Assembly (NCBI GenBank): GCA_028532855.1
Contig: JAQQAL010000051.1
Coordinates: 20,159 to 84,158 of the forward strand
Source of the DNA: Candidatus Thalassospirochaeta sargassi
GTDB taxonomy: Bacteria > Spirochaetota > Spirochaetia > UBA9216
DNA: 64,000 nt
Direction of reading: 5' to 3'
A program made the translations under genes and the position numbers. How positions within the stretch are numbered: position 1 is the stretch's first letter; the number at the start of each line of letters is the position of its first letter. Under the pieces are notes generated by a model. It saw only the letters and a program-made list of their open reading frames with translations, was not told where the DNA came from and made no database searches. This document shows, one piece after another, positions 8,903 to 18,366 of this stretch.

Positions 8903-10078
8903 ATGAAAATTGAGCTGGTCGAAGACAAGTTCGGTGGAGACATGAATAGTCCTACCGTTATCAAGGTCATCGGGGTTGGCGGTGGTGGTAATAACGCTGT
9001 TAACAGGATGATATCAAGCGGATTAAAAAACGTAGAATTTCTAGCTGTAAACACTGATTTGCAGGCACTCAAACTATCAAGCGCAGAAATGAAAATGCCC
9101 ATTGGAACAAAGCTTACGGGCGGATTAGGTGCGGGCGGAAATCCTGAGATAGGACAGAACGCGGCCATTGAAAGCACCGAAGAGCTGAAGAATTCTCTGC
9201 GCGGTGCGGACATGGTTTTTATAACCGCAGGCATGGGCGGAGGAACCGGAACCGGTGCCGCTGCTGTAGTTGCTCAGATTGCACGCGAACTTGAAGCATT
9301 GACGGTTGCAGTAGTTACAAAACCCTTTGCATTTGAAGGCGCTAAAAAAATGAAACTTGCTGAGCAGGGAATAGAGCGACTGCGTCAGGCTGTTGATACA
9401 CTTATTATTATCCCGAATCAGTATCTGCTTAAGATTGTCGAACGCAAGACTCCAATAAAAGAAGCGTTCAGAATAGCCGATGACGTACTTCGTCAGGGTG
9501 TTCAGGGAATATCAGATCTGATAACAGAAGCCGGTGAGATTAATATCGATTTTGCTGATGTCAGAACAATCATGAAAGGCAAGGGCGATGCACTTATGGG
9601 TATCGGGACCGGCAGCGGAGACAACAGAGCTGTTGATGCCGCAACCAATGCGATAAATAATCCGCTTCTTGAAGATGCCCGCATAGAGGGTGCTAAGGGT
9701 ATTCTTGTAAGCGTTACCGGCGGTGAAGATTTCTCACTCTCCGAATATGAGGAAATACTGAATATCATTACAACCAATGCGGATGAAGACGCAATGATAA
9801 TATCCGGAACAGCAACTGACGTAACCCTTGATGATGAGGTTAAAGTCACAGTAATTGCTACAGGTGCTACTGAAGAAGCTGACGACATTGCTCCTGCTGA
9901 TATATTTGAAACTGAAACTGAAAGACAGGAGGTTGTAGGTTATAAGGAATGGATCGAAATGCAGTCGGGCCTTTCCAAAAATAATAATGCCGTTTCTCTC
10001 ACGAGAAGAAATTCCGCAATGGATGAGGACCTCGGTATTCCTACCGTTTTCAGATCAGAGTTCGGCTCCGAAAGCTGA
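8903..10078 (+). CDS. ftsZ: Cell division protein FtsZ
   Basis: FtsZ, 391 residues, is the tubulin-like GTPase that forms the Z ring. The GTP-binding tubulin signature GGGTGTG is at residues 112-118, preceded by the [15 protein letters not shown] motif. The T7 loop region with [11 protein letters not shown] is near residue 210. After a linker, the conserved C-terminal peptide (DLGIPTVFR) that binds FtsA is present near the end. The start ATG 8903 follows a strong GGGAGGGGGC. Length is normal. Confidence 0.98.
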   Translation: MKIELVEDKFGGDMNSPTVIKVIGVGGGGNNAVNRMISSGLKNVEFLAVNTDLQALKLSSAEMKMPIGTKLTGGLGAGGNPEIGQNAAIESTEELKNSLRGADMVFITAGMGGGTGTGAAAVVAQIARELEALTVAVVTKPFAFEGAKKMKLAEQGIERLRQAVDTLIIIPNQYLLKIVERKTPIKEAFRIADDVLRQGVQGISDLITEAGEINIDFADVRTIMKGKGDALMGIGTGSGDNRAVDAATNAINNPLLEDARIEGAKGILVSVTGGEDFSLSEYEEILNIITTNADEDAMIISGTATDVTLDDEVKVTVIATGATEEADDIAPADIFETETERQEVVGYKEWIEMQSGLSKNNNAVSLTRRNSAMDEDLGIPTVFRSEFGSES

Positions 10079-10094
10079 GAGCTGACGGATCTTT

Positions 10095-10997
10095 GTGATG
10101 GATGTAGACAGAATCCTTTCGGATTATGCAGATTATTTAAGAATTGACCTCAGGCTGAGCATTAACACGGTTGATGCCTACAGGCGAGGCTGCGCGGATT
10201 TCCTGAGTTTTCTGGACGGGAAATGTGATTCTCTGTCATCTATTACAGCTTCTGATATTACATCCTACATTACCGAAAGACAAACTGCTGATCCGGATGA
10301 TGTTCTGAGCAGCAGAACTGTTTCGAGGATACTCAGTTCTCTTAGATCTTTTTTTAATTATCTTGTCATTGAAAAGGTAAGAGAAGATAACCCTGCCAAG
10401 GCTGTTGATATGCCGAAGCTGGACAAGAAGCTTCCGTCGGTACTCAGTATTGAAGATGTTGATAAATTCCTGGCTCTTATAGATATTGAGCGCCCCGCCG
10501 GATTACGGGACAGGGCGTTGTTTGAGCTTATCTATTCATGCGGTCTGCGTGTGTCTGAGGCCGTCGGTCTGTCCTTCGGAAGTATATTCCTTGAGGAAGG
10601 GCTTATTCGTGTCAGGGGCAAGGGCGAGAAGGATCGCTTTGTTCCGCTCGGCGGCGAGGTTACTTACTGGCTTGAGCGTTACATCGAAGACGGCCGGCCG
10701 GCAATGGTTAAGAAGGCTGATACAAAAGGAATGCTCTTTCTGAATTATCGTGGACAGCCTCTGACAAGGAAGGGTATGTGGAAGCGGTTCAGGCAGATTG
10801 CAGAACGGGCCGGTGTGGATGCAAAAATACATACACTCAGGCATTCGTTTGCAACACACCTTTTACAGGGCGGGGCTGATCTCAGATCTGTCCAGGAGCT
10901 GCTGGGACATACTGATATTTCGACAACTCAGATTTACACCCATCTCAGTCGTGATGATTTGAAAAACAGCCACAGCCGGTATCATCCGAGGGGTTAG
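10095..10997 (+). CDS. Tyrosine recombinase, XerC/XerD type (copy 1)
   Basis: A 300-residue tyrosine recombinase, probably one subunit of the XerCD pair that resolves chromosome dimers at dif. The N-terminal SAM-like DNA-binding domain (about residues 1-90) precedes the catalytic domain. Catalytic residues are visible: R in CGLRVSEAVGL, K in RGKGEKDR, HxxR in HTLRHSFATH, H in LLGHTDISTTQ and the nucleophilic Y in IYTH. The start is GTG 10095 or ATG 10098. A second copy lies at 14855-15757. Which one is XerC and which XerD cannot be settled by eye. Confidence 0.9.
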   Translation: MMDVDRILSDYADYLRIDLRLSINTVDAYRRGCADFLSFLDGKCDSLSSITASDITSYITERQTADPDDVLSSRTVSRILSSLRSFFNYLVIEKVREDNPAKAVDMPKLDKKLPSVLSIEDVDKFLALIDIERPAGLRDRALFELIYSCGLRVSEAVGLSFGSIFLEEGLIRVRGKGEKDRFVPLGGEVTYWLERYIEDGRPAMVKKADTKGMLFLNYRGQPLTRKGMWKRFRQIAERAGVDAKIHTLRHSFATHLLQGGADLRSVQELLGHTDISTTQIYTHLSRDDLKNSHSRYHPRG

Positions 10998-11001
10998 AAT
11001 T

Positions 11002-11721
11002 ATGAAGAGAATCTTATTGATGATGGTTATTTTTTCTGCACTGTTATTTTCCTCCTGCGACAGTGAAAAGAAATCCTGGCTTGACAGTCTCACAGCTGCT
11101 GAGGAGAAAGAGTTCAGTTCAGGAGCAATTCCTGAGGAACGAATCGCTAACCTGAAAAAGGGAATCTCATATTATGAGAAAGATGCCGCTCGAACGGTAA
11201 AGGCCTCAAAACAGATTGGCATCTATTACAGAATGCTGGCACTTGAGTATATGAGCCTTGAAATGTATAACGAAGCATTGAAAAGCATTGAAGCTGCAGT
11301 TGATTACTTTCCTACAAGTCCAATGCTGTTTTATTACGGCGCTGTATGTTCGGCTCAGATGACACAGGCGGTATTTGATGAAGTCCGGGCGGACTCGTAT
11401 CTTGATACCGCCGAACAGTATTACCTTAGAGCGCTTCAGATTGATCCCGGCTATACAGAAGCCCTCTACGGGCTATCCGTTTTATACATTTTTGAATTGA
11501 ACCGGCCTTTAGATGCCGAACCCCTTCTTGAGCGTCTTCTGTCAGGTGGAAGTGCCAATTTTAACGCGATGTTTCTACTTGCCAGGGTGAAAATACTGCG
11601 CGGTGAGACCGATGCCGCAGAGGAGCTGTATTCAACTATAGAAGAGAAGGCCCCTGATGACGAAACAAAGCAGAAAGCAAAAGATAACAGAATGAGGCTT
11701 GTCGGAGGTTACAATGGCTGA
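11002..11721 (+). CDS. TPR-repeat lipoprotein
   Basis: A 239-residue predicted lipoprotein. The N-terminus is a lipoprotein signal peptide with a lipobox ending FSSC (Cys near residue 19). The mature part is helical, with TPR-like repeats (for example LALEYMSLEMYNEALKSIEAAVDYFP and AEQYYLRALQIDPGYTEALYGLSVLY). It probably acts as a scaffold in the periplasm, but its partner is unknown. It lies between a xer gene and dprA, and its end overlaps the dprA start by 8 bases. Confidence 0.8.
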   Translation: MKRILLMMVIFSALLFSSCDSEKKSWLDSLTAAEEKEFSSGAIPEERIANLKKGISYYEKDAARTVKASKQIGIYYRMLALEYMSLEMYNEALKSIEAAVDYFPTSPMLFYYGAVCSAQMTQAVFDEVRADSYLDTAEQYYLRALQIDPGYTEALYGLSVLYIFELNRPLDAEPLLERLLSGGSANFNAMFLLARVKILRGETDAAEELYSTIEEKAPDDETKQKAKDNRMRLVGGYNG

Positions 11722-12751
11722 TCTCCTGAATCTGATAATCAGCCGCTGCCGTTTTCTTGAGCTGGAAGAGAAACTGCTTCTTCGCGATGTCTGTGGAAGT
11801 TCTGATGCTTTTTCTCTGCTGGTTAAGGAAGATCTTGAGATGATTATAGGGCGAAAGCTTCGTATTGATGAGAATACTGTTAAAAAAACGGTTTTTGAGG
11901 CTGTTTCTGCGCATAAGATACTTGCCGCTGGTCATATAAAATGTTTATTTTTTGGGGAACAGGATTATCCGCGACTTCTCAGTGAAATTTATAATCCGCC
12001 TTTTGCCCTGTTCTGTAGAGGGGACGTTCCTGACTGGAGTATCCCGTCAGCCGGAGTTGTTGGAACTCGACTTGCTTCTGGCAGCGGCCTTGATGCTGCG
12101 TATCGGCTTGGAGTTGATTTTGCGGAAGCTGGAGTAGCAGTTATTTCCGGACTTGCTATGGGTATAGACAGTGCAGCTCATTCAGGCTGCTGTGATGCCG
12201 GAGGTAAAACCATTGCTGTCCTGGGATGTGGCGTAGACAGGATCTACCCGGCGGTGAACAGGAAGCTCGCCGCACGAATACTTAAGGGCGGCGGCGCAAT
12301 AGTGAGTGAATATCTGCCGGGAGAAGAGCCCCGGAAGCATCATTTCCCCGAGAGAAACCGACTGATATCGGGTCTGTCCTATGCTGTTGCCGTAGTTGAT
12401 GCGCCAGGTAAATCGGGTGCTCTGATTACCGCAGATTTTGCGCTTGATCAGGGGCGTGAGCTATTTATTCACAGTGCCGGACTCAAGGCTGAGGGGGACC
12501 GGGGAAGGCTTGAGAAAATGGTTTTTGACGGGGCGCCGGTTATTGATAATGCTCTTCCAGTTCTTAATGAGCTGGGAGTATCAAAGGCTGAAAAACCCCG
12601 GCCAGATAAGACAAGAGATTTGACGTCCGGAATGGCAGGTCGAATGATGGCGGAAATGTTGTCGGACGAGCTTGAGGGACGAAGCATAAAATTTAATGGA
12701 AATTATATCAGGAGAGCATGCTATGAAAGTTCATACTCTATTAATAGTTGA
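11714..12751 (+). CDS. dprA: DNA-processing protein DprA
   Basis: DprA (Smf), 345 residues, binds incoming single-stranded DNA and loads RecA during transformation. The Rossmann core is clear: GVVGTRLAS, VISGLAMGIDSAAH, IAVLGCGVDRIYP, HHFPERNRLISGLS and KSGALITADFALDQGRE. ATG 11714 is preferred because CGGAGG lies 8 bases upstream. The C-terminal tail after residue 290 is short, and I see no clear winged-helix domain. The last 29 bases overlap topA, and the topA ribosome binding site lies inside dprA. Position next to topA matches the smf-topA pair of Bacillus. Confidence 0.92.
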   Translation: MADLLNLIISRCRFLELEEKLLLRDVCGSSDAFSLLVKEDLEMIIGRKLRIDENTVKKTVFEAVSAHKILAAGHIKCLFFGEQDYPRLLSEIYNPPFALFCRGDVPDWSIPSAGVVGTRLASGSGLDAAYRLGVDFAEAGVAVISGLAMGIDSAAHSGCCDAGGKTIAVLGCGVDRIYPAVNRKLAARILKGGGAIVSEYLPGEEPRKHHFPERNRLISGLSYAVAVVDAPGKSGALITADFALDQGRELFIHSAGLKAEGDRGRLEKMVFDGAPVIDNALPVLNELGVSKAEKPRPDKTRDLTSGMAGRMMAEMLSDELEGRSIKFNGNYIRRACYESSYSINS

Positions 12752-14858
12752 GTCACCGGCAAAAGCTTCTACGATAGAAAGGTATCTGGGACCCGGATAT
12801 ACGGTTTTGGCATCGATGGGACATCTGATCGATTTGCCAAAATCCAGGATCGCAATCGATGAGAAGAATAATTTTGAACCGGAGTATATTACTGTTCGGG
12901 GTAAAGCCAAGATACTGAAAGAGCTGCAGACGAATGCCAACAAGGCCGGACATGTTCTGCTGGCATCGGATAATGACCGTGAAGGTGAGGCTATAGCCTA
13001 TCATCTCAAGAATTCATTATTGAAGAAAAACGAGAAGCTTGAGATTGAGAGAATTGTTTTTAATGAAATTACGCCGACAGCCATCAAGGAAGCTGTGGCA
13101 AACCCTATGGAGATTAATGAGCCTAAGGTGAATGCCCAGAAAGCGCGACGTGTTCTTGACAGGCTTGTAGGTTATAATCTTTCTCCTCTTTTGTGGTCAA
13201 AGGTCAAAAACGGTCTTTCAGCCGGGCGTGTTCAGTCGGTAGCGCTGAGGCTTATATGTGAGCGTGAAAAACTTGTTGAAAGTTTTATACCTGAAGAATA
13301 CTGGACCCTTGATGCTGAATTTAAGAAGGGAAAGACTTCCTTTGCCGCTCAGATGGTTCAGTATAAGGGTAAAAAGGTAGACATAAAAGATGAAAAAGAG
13401 GTTGAGCGGATAATCAATGAGCTTAAGGATGTAAAACCCGAGATTACATCAGTGAAGGGTACTGAGAAGCAGATTAAACCAAGAGCTCCGTTTACCACCT
13501 CAACCTTGCAGCAAATGTCAGCAAACCGCCTGGGCTTTACATCGCGTAAGACAATGCAGATAGCCCAGCAGCTTTACGAAGGAATAAACATTGATTCAAG
13601 CCGTGTCGGTTTAATTACATACATGAGAACCGATTCAACAAGGATCTCAGATCAGGCTATTGAAGAGGTAAGAGACTGGATTAATACCAATCACCCCGAC
13701 GCACTTCCTGAAAAACCTGCTTCATATTCGGTTAAGAAAAGCGCACAGGATGCTCATGAAGCGATCAGACCTACCTACATCAGGTATACACCGGATGAAA
13801 TGAAACAGTATCTGAATAAGGATCAGTTCAAGCTCTATTCAATTATATGGGAGCGCTTTGTTGCGTGTCAGATGATAAACGCAAAAACTCTCACAACCTC
13901 GGTTGAGATAACAATTAAAGATGCCGTTTTCAGGGTCAGCTCTACCAAGGCTGTAGTTAAAGGTTTTCAGTCTGTTATCAAGATGCTGAAATCAAAGGAG
14001 AAAACTGCAAAGGTTCCGGCTCTTAAAGAGGGGGACAATCTTGAGGCAAATGATTTTAATGCAAATCAGCATTTTACTACTGGTCCCTCACGTTTTACTG
14101 ATGCAAGCATCGTTAAAATGCTGGAAGAAAACGGGATAGGGCGGCCGTCTACATATGCACCTATTATCGGTGTATTGCTTGATCGCTACTATGTCGTGAG
14201 ACGCAACAAGCAGCTTCAGCCGACAACCCTCGGTAAGATTATTTCCGACATGCTCTCTACGCAGTTCCCAAAGGTAGTAAGCCAGGAGTTTACTGTAGAG
14301 ATGGAGCGTAATCTTGACCGGGTTGAGACGGAGGGACTTGAATGGCATGAGATGATAGGTAAGTTCTATGCCCCTTTCAAGAAGCAGGTCGAGCATGTCA
14401 ATGAAACGATGGAATCTATCAAGGGTGTGCTTGATGAGCCCACAGATGAGGTTTGTGAAAAATGCGGAATGCCGATGGTAAAAAAACTCGGCCGGTTCGG
14501 ATTCTTTCTTGCCTGCTCAGGGTTTCCCGATTGCCGGAATACCAAGGCTGTTCCGCTCGCTGATTGTCCGCGGGAGGGCTGTGACGGTAAGATTGTTGCA
14601 CGCAAAAAAGCCGGAGGCAAGGGTAAGGAATTTTACGGATGTACTAATTACCCGGAATGTGACTTTATATCCCACTTTAAACCGACCAGTTCGAAATGTC
14701 CCCATTGCGGTTACTTCCTGGTTGAGAAGAGCGATAAGAAGACGGGTACGGTTAAAGCATGTATAAATCCCGAATGTGACTTTCTTCATACCCATGAGCA
14801 GGAAGAGGCTGAAAAAGCCCGGGTAGAAAAAGAGAAGGAGCCTGAAGCGGCAAAATGA
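12723..14858 (+). CDS. topA: DNA topoisomerase I
   Basis: TopA, 711 residues, is a type IA topoisomerase that relaxes negative supercoils. The TOPRIM domain opens with LLIVESPAKASTIERYLG and continues to SDNDREGEAIAYHL. The active-site tyrosine is in ITYMRTDSTRIS near residue 300. The C-terminus carries three four-cysteine zinc ribbons (CEKCG...CSGFPDC, CPREGC...CTNYPEC, CPHCG...CINPEC). ATG 12723 is chosen because AGGAGA lies 7 bases upstream; the upstream in-frame ATG 12696 lacks one. The end overlaps the next xer gene by 4 bases. Confidence 0.96.
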   Translation: MKVHTLLIVESPAKASTIERYLGPGYTVLASMGHLIDLPKSRIAIDEKNNFEPEYITVRGKAKILKELQTNANKAGHVLLASDNDREGEAIAYHLKNSLLKKNEKLEIERIVFNEITPTAIKEAVANPMEINEPKVNAQKARRVLDRLVGYNLSPLLWSKVKNGLSAGRVQSVALRLICEREKLVESFIPEEYWTLDAEFKKGKTSFAAQMVQYKGKKVDIKDEKEVERIINELKDVKPEITSVKGTEKQIKPRAPFTTSTLQQMSANRLGFTSRKTMQIAQQLYEGINIDSSRVGLITYMRTDSTRISDQAIEEVRDWINTNHPDALPEKPASYSVKKSAQDAHEAIRPTYIRYTPDEMKQYLNKDQFKLYSIIWERFVACQMINAKTLTTSVEITIKDAVFRVSSTKAVVKGFQSVIKMLKSKEKTAKVPALKEGDNLEANDFNANQHFTTGPSRFTDASIVKMLEENGIGRPSTYAPIIGVLLDRYYVVRRNKQLQPTTLGKIISDMLSTQFPKVVSQEFTVEMERNLDRVETEGLEWHEMIGKFYAPFKKQVEHVNETMESIKGVLDEPTDEVCEKCGMPMVKKLGRFGFFLACSGFPDCRNTKAVPLADCPREGCDGKIVARKKAGGKGKEFYGCTNYPECDFISHFKPTSSKCPHCGYFLVEKSDKKTGTVKACINPECDFLHTHEQEEAEKARVEKEKEPEAAK

Positions 14859-15757
14859 AAACCGAAGACTATCTGAGGTATATAAGAGATATAAAAAACT
14901 ACTCCGAGCAGACGCTGCGCGCATATGCTGATGATTTGAAAAAATTTGAAGTATATCTCGCAGACCAACAGCTCGATTACCTCAGTCTTGATTCGGTATG
15001 CGCCAGAAGATTTATTGCAGGGCTATCCAGGAAAGGCCTTGCAAAAAGCAGTGTAAACAGGATCCTGTCGGCCATGAACAGCTATTATTCCTGGTTGCAG
15101 GCTAACGCTTTTGTTGAGAGTAACCCCTTTGACAATATCAGAAGCCTGAAACAGAACCGGGATCTGCCTGACTATATGTTTGAGAACGAAATCGACTTAC
15201 TTCTCAGTCTGACTGGCAGCGGCTTCGCTGGTATTCGTGACCGATTTATTCTGGAATTGCTTTATTCAACGGGATGTCGTGTGTCGGAAGCGTCATCGAT
15301 CAATATTTCAGATATAGATTTCAGGGAACAGAGTATCCGGGTAACAGGAAAGGGCGGCAAGGAACGGATTGTATACCTCGGAGTTTCAGCAATAGAATGT
15401 TTGAACGAATACCTTCCTCTGAAAAATATCAGAACCGACAAAGATGACGCTGATGCCGCTAATGCACTGCTGATTAATCAGCGGGGGCGTAGGATTACCC
15501 AGCGCGGTATAGCAATGATTATCGAAAAATATGTCAGGAAGTCAGGAATAGCAAAAAAGATTAGTCCGCATACGTTCAGACACAGTTTTGCAACGCATCT
15601 CATTGATAACGGCGCGGATATAAGAATTGTACAGGAAATGCTCGGACATGAGAGTCTGTCGACCACGCAGATATACACCCATATGGGAATCGAAAAACTG
15701 CGTGACGTTTACAGCAGCGCTCACCCACATGCCGGGAAACATGGAGTCAACAGATGA
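14855..15757 (+). CDS. xerC: Tyrosine recombinase, XerC/CodV position (copy 2)
   Basis: A second 300-residue Xer-type recombinase. Catalytic residues are complete: R in [12 protein letters not shown] in TGKGGKER, HxxR in [11 protein letters not shown] in [11 protein letters not shown] and Y in IYTHMG. It overlaps topA by 4 bases and hslV by 4 bases. It lies exactly where Bacillus subtilis has codV (a XerC) in the topA-codV-clpQY-flgB region, so the xerC name rests on this position. trmFO, which lies between topA and codV in Bacillus, is absent here. Confidence 0.88.
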   Translation: MKTEDYLRYIRDIKNYSEQTLRAYADDLKKFEVYLADQQLDYLSLDSVCARRFIAGLSRKGLAKSSVNRILSAMNSYYSWLQANAFVESNPFDNIRSLKQNRDLPDYMFENEIDLLLSLTGSGFAGIRDRFILELLYSTGCRVSEASSINISDIDFREQSIRVTGKGGKERIVYLGVSAIECLNEYLPLKNIRTDKDDADAANALLINQRGRRITQRGIAMIIEKYVRKSGIAKKISPHTFRHSFATHLIDNGADIRIVQEMLGHESLSTTQIYTHMGIEKLRDVYSSAHPHAGKHGVNR

Positions 15758-16287
15758 AAATTAGATCAACAACTATTATAGCAATAAAAAAAGGCGACAC
15801 GGTCGCGATGGCCGGCGATGGACAGGTGACCCTTGGCCAGACTGTGATGAAGGGCAACGCACGCAAGGTTAAGACAATGTACGGCGGAAAAATCCTTACG
15901 GGTTTTGCAGGCGCTACGGCAGATGCCTTCACACTTTTTGAACGTTTTGAAGGAAAGGTTAACGAATACAACGGCGATATAACAAGGGCGGCTGTGGAAC
16001 TTGCAAAACAATGGCGTACGGATCGCATGCTAAGCAAGCTCGAAGCCATGCTGCTTGTTGCCGACAAGGATAAAATACTGCTGATTTCAGGAACCGGAGA
16101 TGTTATCGAGCCTGAGGAGGGTGTACTTGCAATCGGTTCGGGCGGAAACTATGCCTATGCGGCAGCTCTTGCGTATATGCAGGAATCTGATTTATCAGCA
16201 AAAGAAATCGCACTTAAATCAATGGATATAGCATCAAGAATATGCATTTACACCAACAGCAGTTTCATAGTGGAGGAAGTTTCATGA
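15754..16287 (+). CDS. hslV: ATP-dependent protease subunit HslV (ClpQ)
   Basis: HslV, 177 residues, is the proteasome-like threonine protease that works with HslU in the cytoplasm. The start [11 protein letters not shown] shows a five-residue propeptide before Thr6-Thr7; Thr6 should be the nucleophile after processing. The conserved [17 protein letters not shown] and [10 protein letters not shown] motifs follow, and a [13 protein letters not shown] block lies near residue 129. ATG overlaps the xer stop. Its TGA overlaps the ATG of hslU, so the pair is translationally coupled. Confidence 0.96.
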   Translation: MKIRSTTIIAIKKGDTVAMAGDGQVTLGQTVMKGNARKVKTMYGGKILTGFAGATADAFTLFERFEGKVNEYNGDITRAAVELAKQWRTDRMLSKLEAMLLVADKDKILLISGTGDVIEPEEGVLAIGSGGNYAYAAALAYMQESDLSAKEIALKSMDIASRICIYTNSSFIVEEVS

Positions 16288-17810
16288 GTGAAGGACTTGA
16301 AAAATTAACACCGAAACAGATCGTAGAGGAACTCGATAAATATATAATCGGCCAGGATAACGCAAAAAAGGCAGTAGCAATAGCTCTTCGTAACCGAATG
16401 AGGCGCCAGATGCTAGCTCCCGAGATGAGAGAAGAAATATCACCGAAGAACATTGTCATGATAGGACCTACCGGCGTGGGTAAGACAGAGATAGCGCGCA
16501 GGCTTTCGAAGCTGGTCAATGCTCCATTTATTAAGGTGGAGGCTACCAAATACACTGAGGTCGGTTATGTCGGCCGCGATGTTGAATCTATGATTCGCGA
16601 TCTTATGAGTGTTTCTGTCGGTATGGTAAAAAAAGAGATGGAAGAGGACGTTAAGACTGAAGCTGAGCTTCGAACCGAAGACGCAATCCTGGACCTTCTT
16701 CTTCCGGGGGTAGGCGGCAGGCCGAAACCGGAGGCCGGCGCCAATGGCGGAATTAATCTAGGAAGTATTTTCAGTGGTCTCACGGGTCAGTCAGGCAGCA
16801 ACTCTGCTGATGCAGGAGGGACTTCTTCCGCTGATGAAACACCCCGGGTAATCAATCTGCCCGGACCGGGTGAAGAACCCGCCGACTCAGGGACAGCGGC
16901 TGCAGACGCATCAACGAACACCGGCAGCAAAAAATCGTCCACACGTGAAAAATTCAGGCAGATGCTGCGTGACGGCAAACTTGAAGATAAGGAAGTCGAG
17001 GTTACTGTAACCGCTGCGCCGACAGGCGGAATGGATATGTTCTCCGGGATGAATCTCGAGGACATGGGGATAAATATCGCAGCAATTCCAATGTTTGGCG
17101 GCAAAAAGAAGAAACGCAAGGTCACGGTAGGTCGCGCGCGGGAGATTCTGATGGCAGAAGAGCTTGATAAGCTCATTGACCAGGAGAGGGTAAACGAGAT
17201 TGCCCGGGACCGCGCTCAGCAGATGGGGATTATATTTATAGACGAAATTGACAAGATTGCCGCCAAGGAAGGCCGCGGAGGCAGCGGGGAAGTCAGCCGC
17301 GAGGGGGTCCAGCGTGATATCCTGCCGATTGTAGAGGGGTCGAAAGTCAATACAAAATACGGAATGGTTGATACCTCTCACATACTTTTCATTGCGGCCG
17401 GAGCCTTTCACATGAGCAAACCGTCGGATTTGATACCCGAGCTGCAGGGGCGATTTCCTCTGCGGGTAGAACTTGAAGACCTGACTGCTGAGGATTTTGA
17501 AAGGATTCTGACGCAGCCCAAAAACGCACTGGTCGATCAGTATACTGCCCTGCTTGATACGGAAGGGGTTGCTCTGGATTTTACACATGAAGCTATTGTC
17601 CGGATGTCCGAGATTGCCGGGGATGTAAACAGCAGGACTGAAAACATCGGCGCACGGCGGCTGCATACGGTTCTAGAGCTTCTGCTTGAGGAAGTATCGT
17701 TCAATGCACCGGATCTTAAGGGTCAGACTATCAGTATTACGAAGGAGTATGTAGATGAAAGACTCCAGAATGTACAGGAGGATCAGGACTTGTCGAGGTA
17801 TATATTGTAA
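16284..17810 (+). CDS. hslU: ATP-dependent protease ATPase subunit HslU (ClpY)
   Basis: HslU, 508 residues, is the AAA+ unfoldase of the HslVU protease. Walker A is GPTGVGKTE near residue 61, the pore GYVG motif is near 93, and Walker B is [11 protein letters not shown] near 318. The C-terminal end LSRYIL matches the tail that docks into HslV. The intermediate (I) domain is enlarged by a Gly/Ala/Ser/Pro-rich stretch at about residues 150-215, making the protein longer than the 443-residue E. coli form. ATG 16284 is chosen for its TGGAGGA and the hslV overlap; an upstream ATG at 16242 would lie inside hslV. Confidence 0.96.
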   Translation: MSEGLEKLTPKQIVEELDKYIIGQDNAKKAVAIALRNRMRRQMLAPEMREEISPKNIVMIGPTGVGKTEIARRLSKLVNAPFIKVEATKYTEVGYVGRDVESMIRDLMSVSVGMVKKEMEEDVKTEAELRTEDAILDLLLPGVGGRPKPEAGANGGINLGSIFSGLTGQSGSNSADAGGTSSADETPRVINLPGPGEEPADSGTAAADASTNTGSKKSSTREKFRQMLRDGKLEDKEVEVTVTAAPTGGMDMFSGMNLEDMGINIAAIPMFGGKKKKRKVTVGRAREILMAEELDKLIDQERVNEIARDRAQQMGIIFIDEIDKIAAKEGRGGSGEVSREGVQRDILPIVEGSKVNTKYGMVDTSHILFIAAGAFHMSKPSDLIPELQGRFPLRVELEDLTAEDFERILTQPKNALVDQYTALLDTEGVALDFTHEAIVRMSEIAGDVNSRTENIGARRLHTVLELLLEEVSFNAPDLKGQTISITKEYVDERLQNVQEDQDLSRYIL

Positions 17811-17847
17811 CCGGAGGCTGTAAGCCGGGTGGTAAGGGATGCTGAAT

Positions 17848-17873
17848 GTTGAAAAATACGAAAGTTTTTCAAC
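17848..17873 (+). other. Inverted repeat upstream of flgB
   Basis: GTTGAAAAA (17848-17856) and TTTTTCAAC (17865-17873) are perfect 9-base inverted repeats with an 8-base loop. They lie in the 128-base gap between hslU and flgB. No U-run follows, so it is unlikely to be a simple terminator. It could be an operator or an RNA hairpin at the head of the flagellar operon. No sigma-70 or sigma-28 promoter in this gap matched well enough to call. Confidence 0.5.
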
Positions 17874-17938
17874 TTCCGCTAAACAGGGAGCGCTATTTGT
17901 CGAGAATTAAAACAAAATAGTGTTTTTGGGAGGAACAT

Positions 17939-18355
17939 ATGTTTTTGGACAACAGTTTTGGTAAAGATATGGAGTTGCTGCACCGTACGATGGATGCAAA
18001 CCTTTACAGAAGGTCGGTAATCTCCGATAACCTCGCTAATGCAGATACGCCGAATTTTAAGCGATCGGTTGTTAACTTTGAATCGGAGCTCAAAAGAGCG
18101 CTTGATTCGGAGAATCAGAGCGGAATGGAAGCTGCCATGACTGATTCAAAGCATATATCTTTCAATAAGGTTCAGGACTGGCGAGAGGTTCAACCCAGAA
18201 AGGTTCTTGATTATCTGACGAAGTCGGATAATAACGGAAATAATGTTGATGCGGAAGAAGAACTGATGCTTGCAATGCAGAATCAATTGCAGTACAACCT
18301 GCTTACTACATCAATTTCAAATCAGTTTTATCAGATTTCCAAGGTAACGAGTTAA
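17939..18355 (+). CDS. flgB: Flagellar proximal rod protein FlgB
   Basis: FlgB, 138 residues, forms part of the proximal rod of the periplasmic flagellum. The N-terminal rod motif ISDNLANADTPNFKR is near residues 29-43, and the C-terminal helix with NQLQYNLLTTSISNQF is typical of rod proteins. The ATG follows a strong GGGAGGA. It heads the about 30-kb flagellar operon, as in other spirochaetes and in Bacillus. Confidence 0.95.
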   Translation: MFLDNSFGKDMELLHRTMDANLYRRSVISDNLANADTPNFKRSVVNFESELKRALDSENQSGMEAAMTDSKHISFNKVQDWREVQPRKVLDYLTKSDNNGNNVDAEEELMLAMQNQLQYNLLTTSISNQFYQISKVTS

Positions 18356-18366
18356 GGAGGCCGTAG

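Noticed and set aside
16911..17666. 251-codon minus-strand frame inside hslU
   Set aside because: It mirrors the strongly biased codons of hslU; the translation shows no family features.
17811..17840. Terminator behind hslU (GGCT/AGCC hairpin)
   Set aside because: The stem is only 4 bp and no T-run follows.
17811..17938. Sigma-28 or sigma-70 promoter for flgB
   Set aside because: I looked for TAAA-N15-CGATAA and for TTGACA/TATAAT pairs at 16-18 bases. TTGAAA at 17849 and TTGTCG at 17897 have no matching -10, so no promoter is called.
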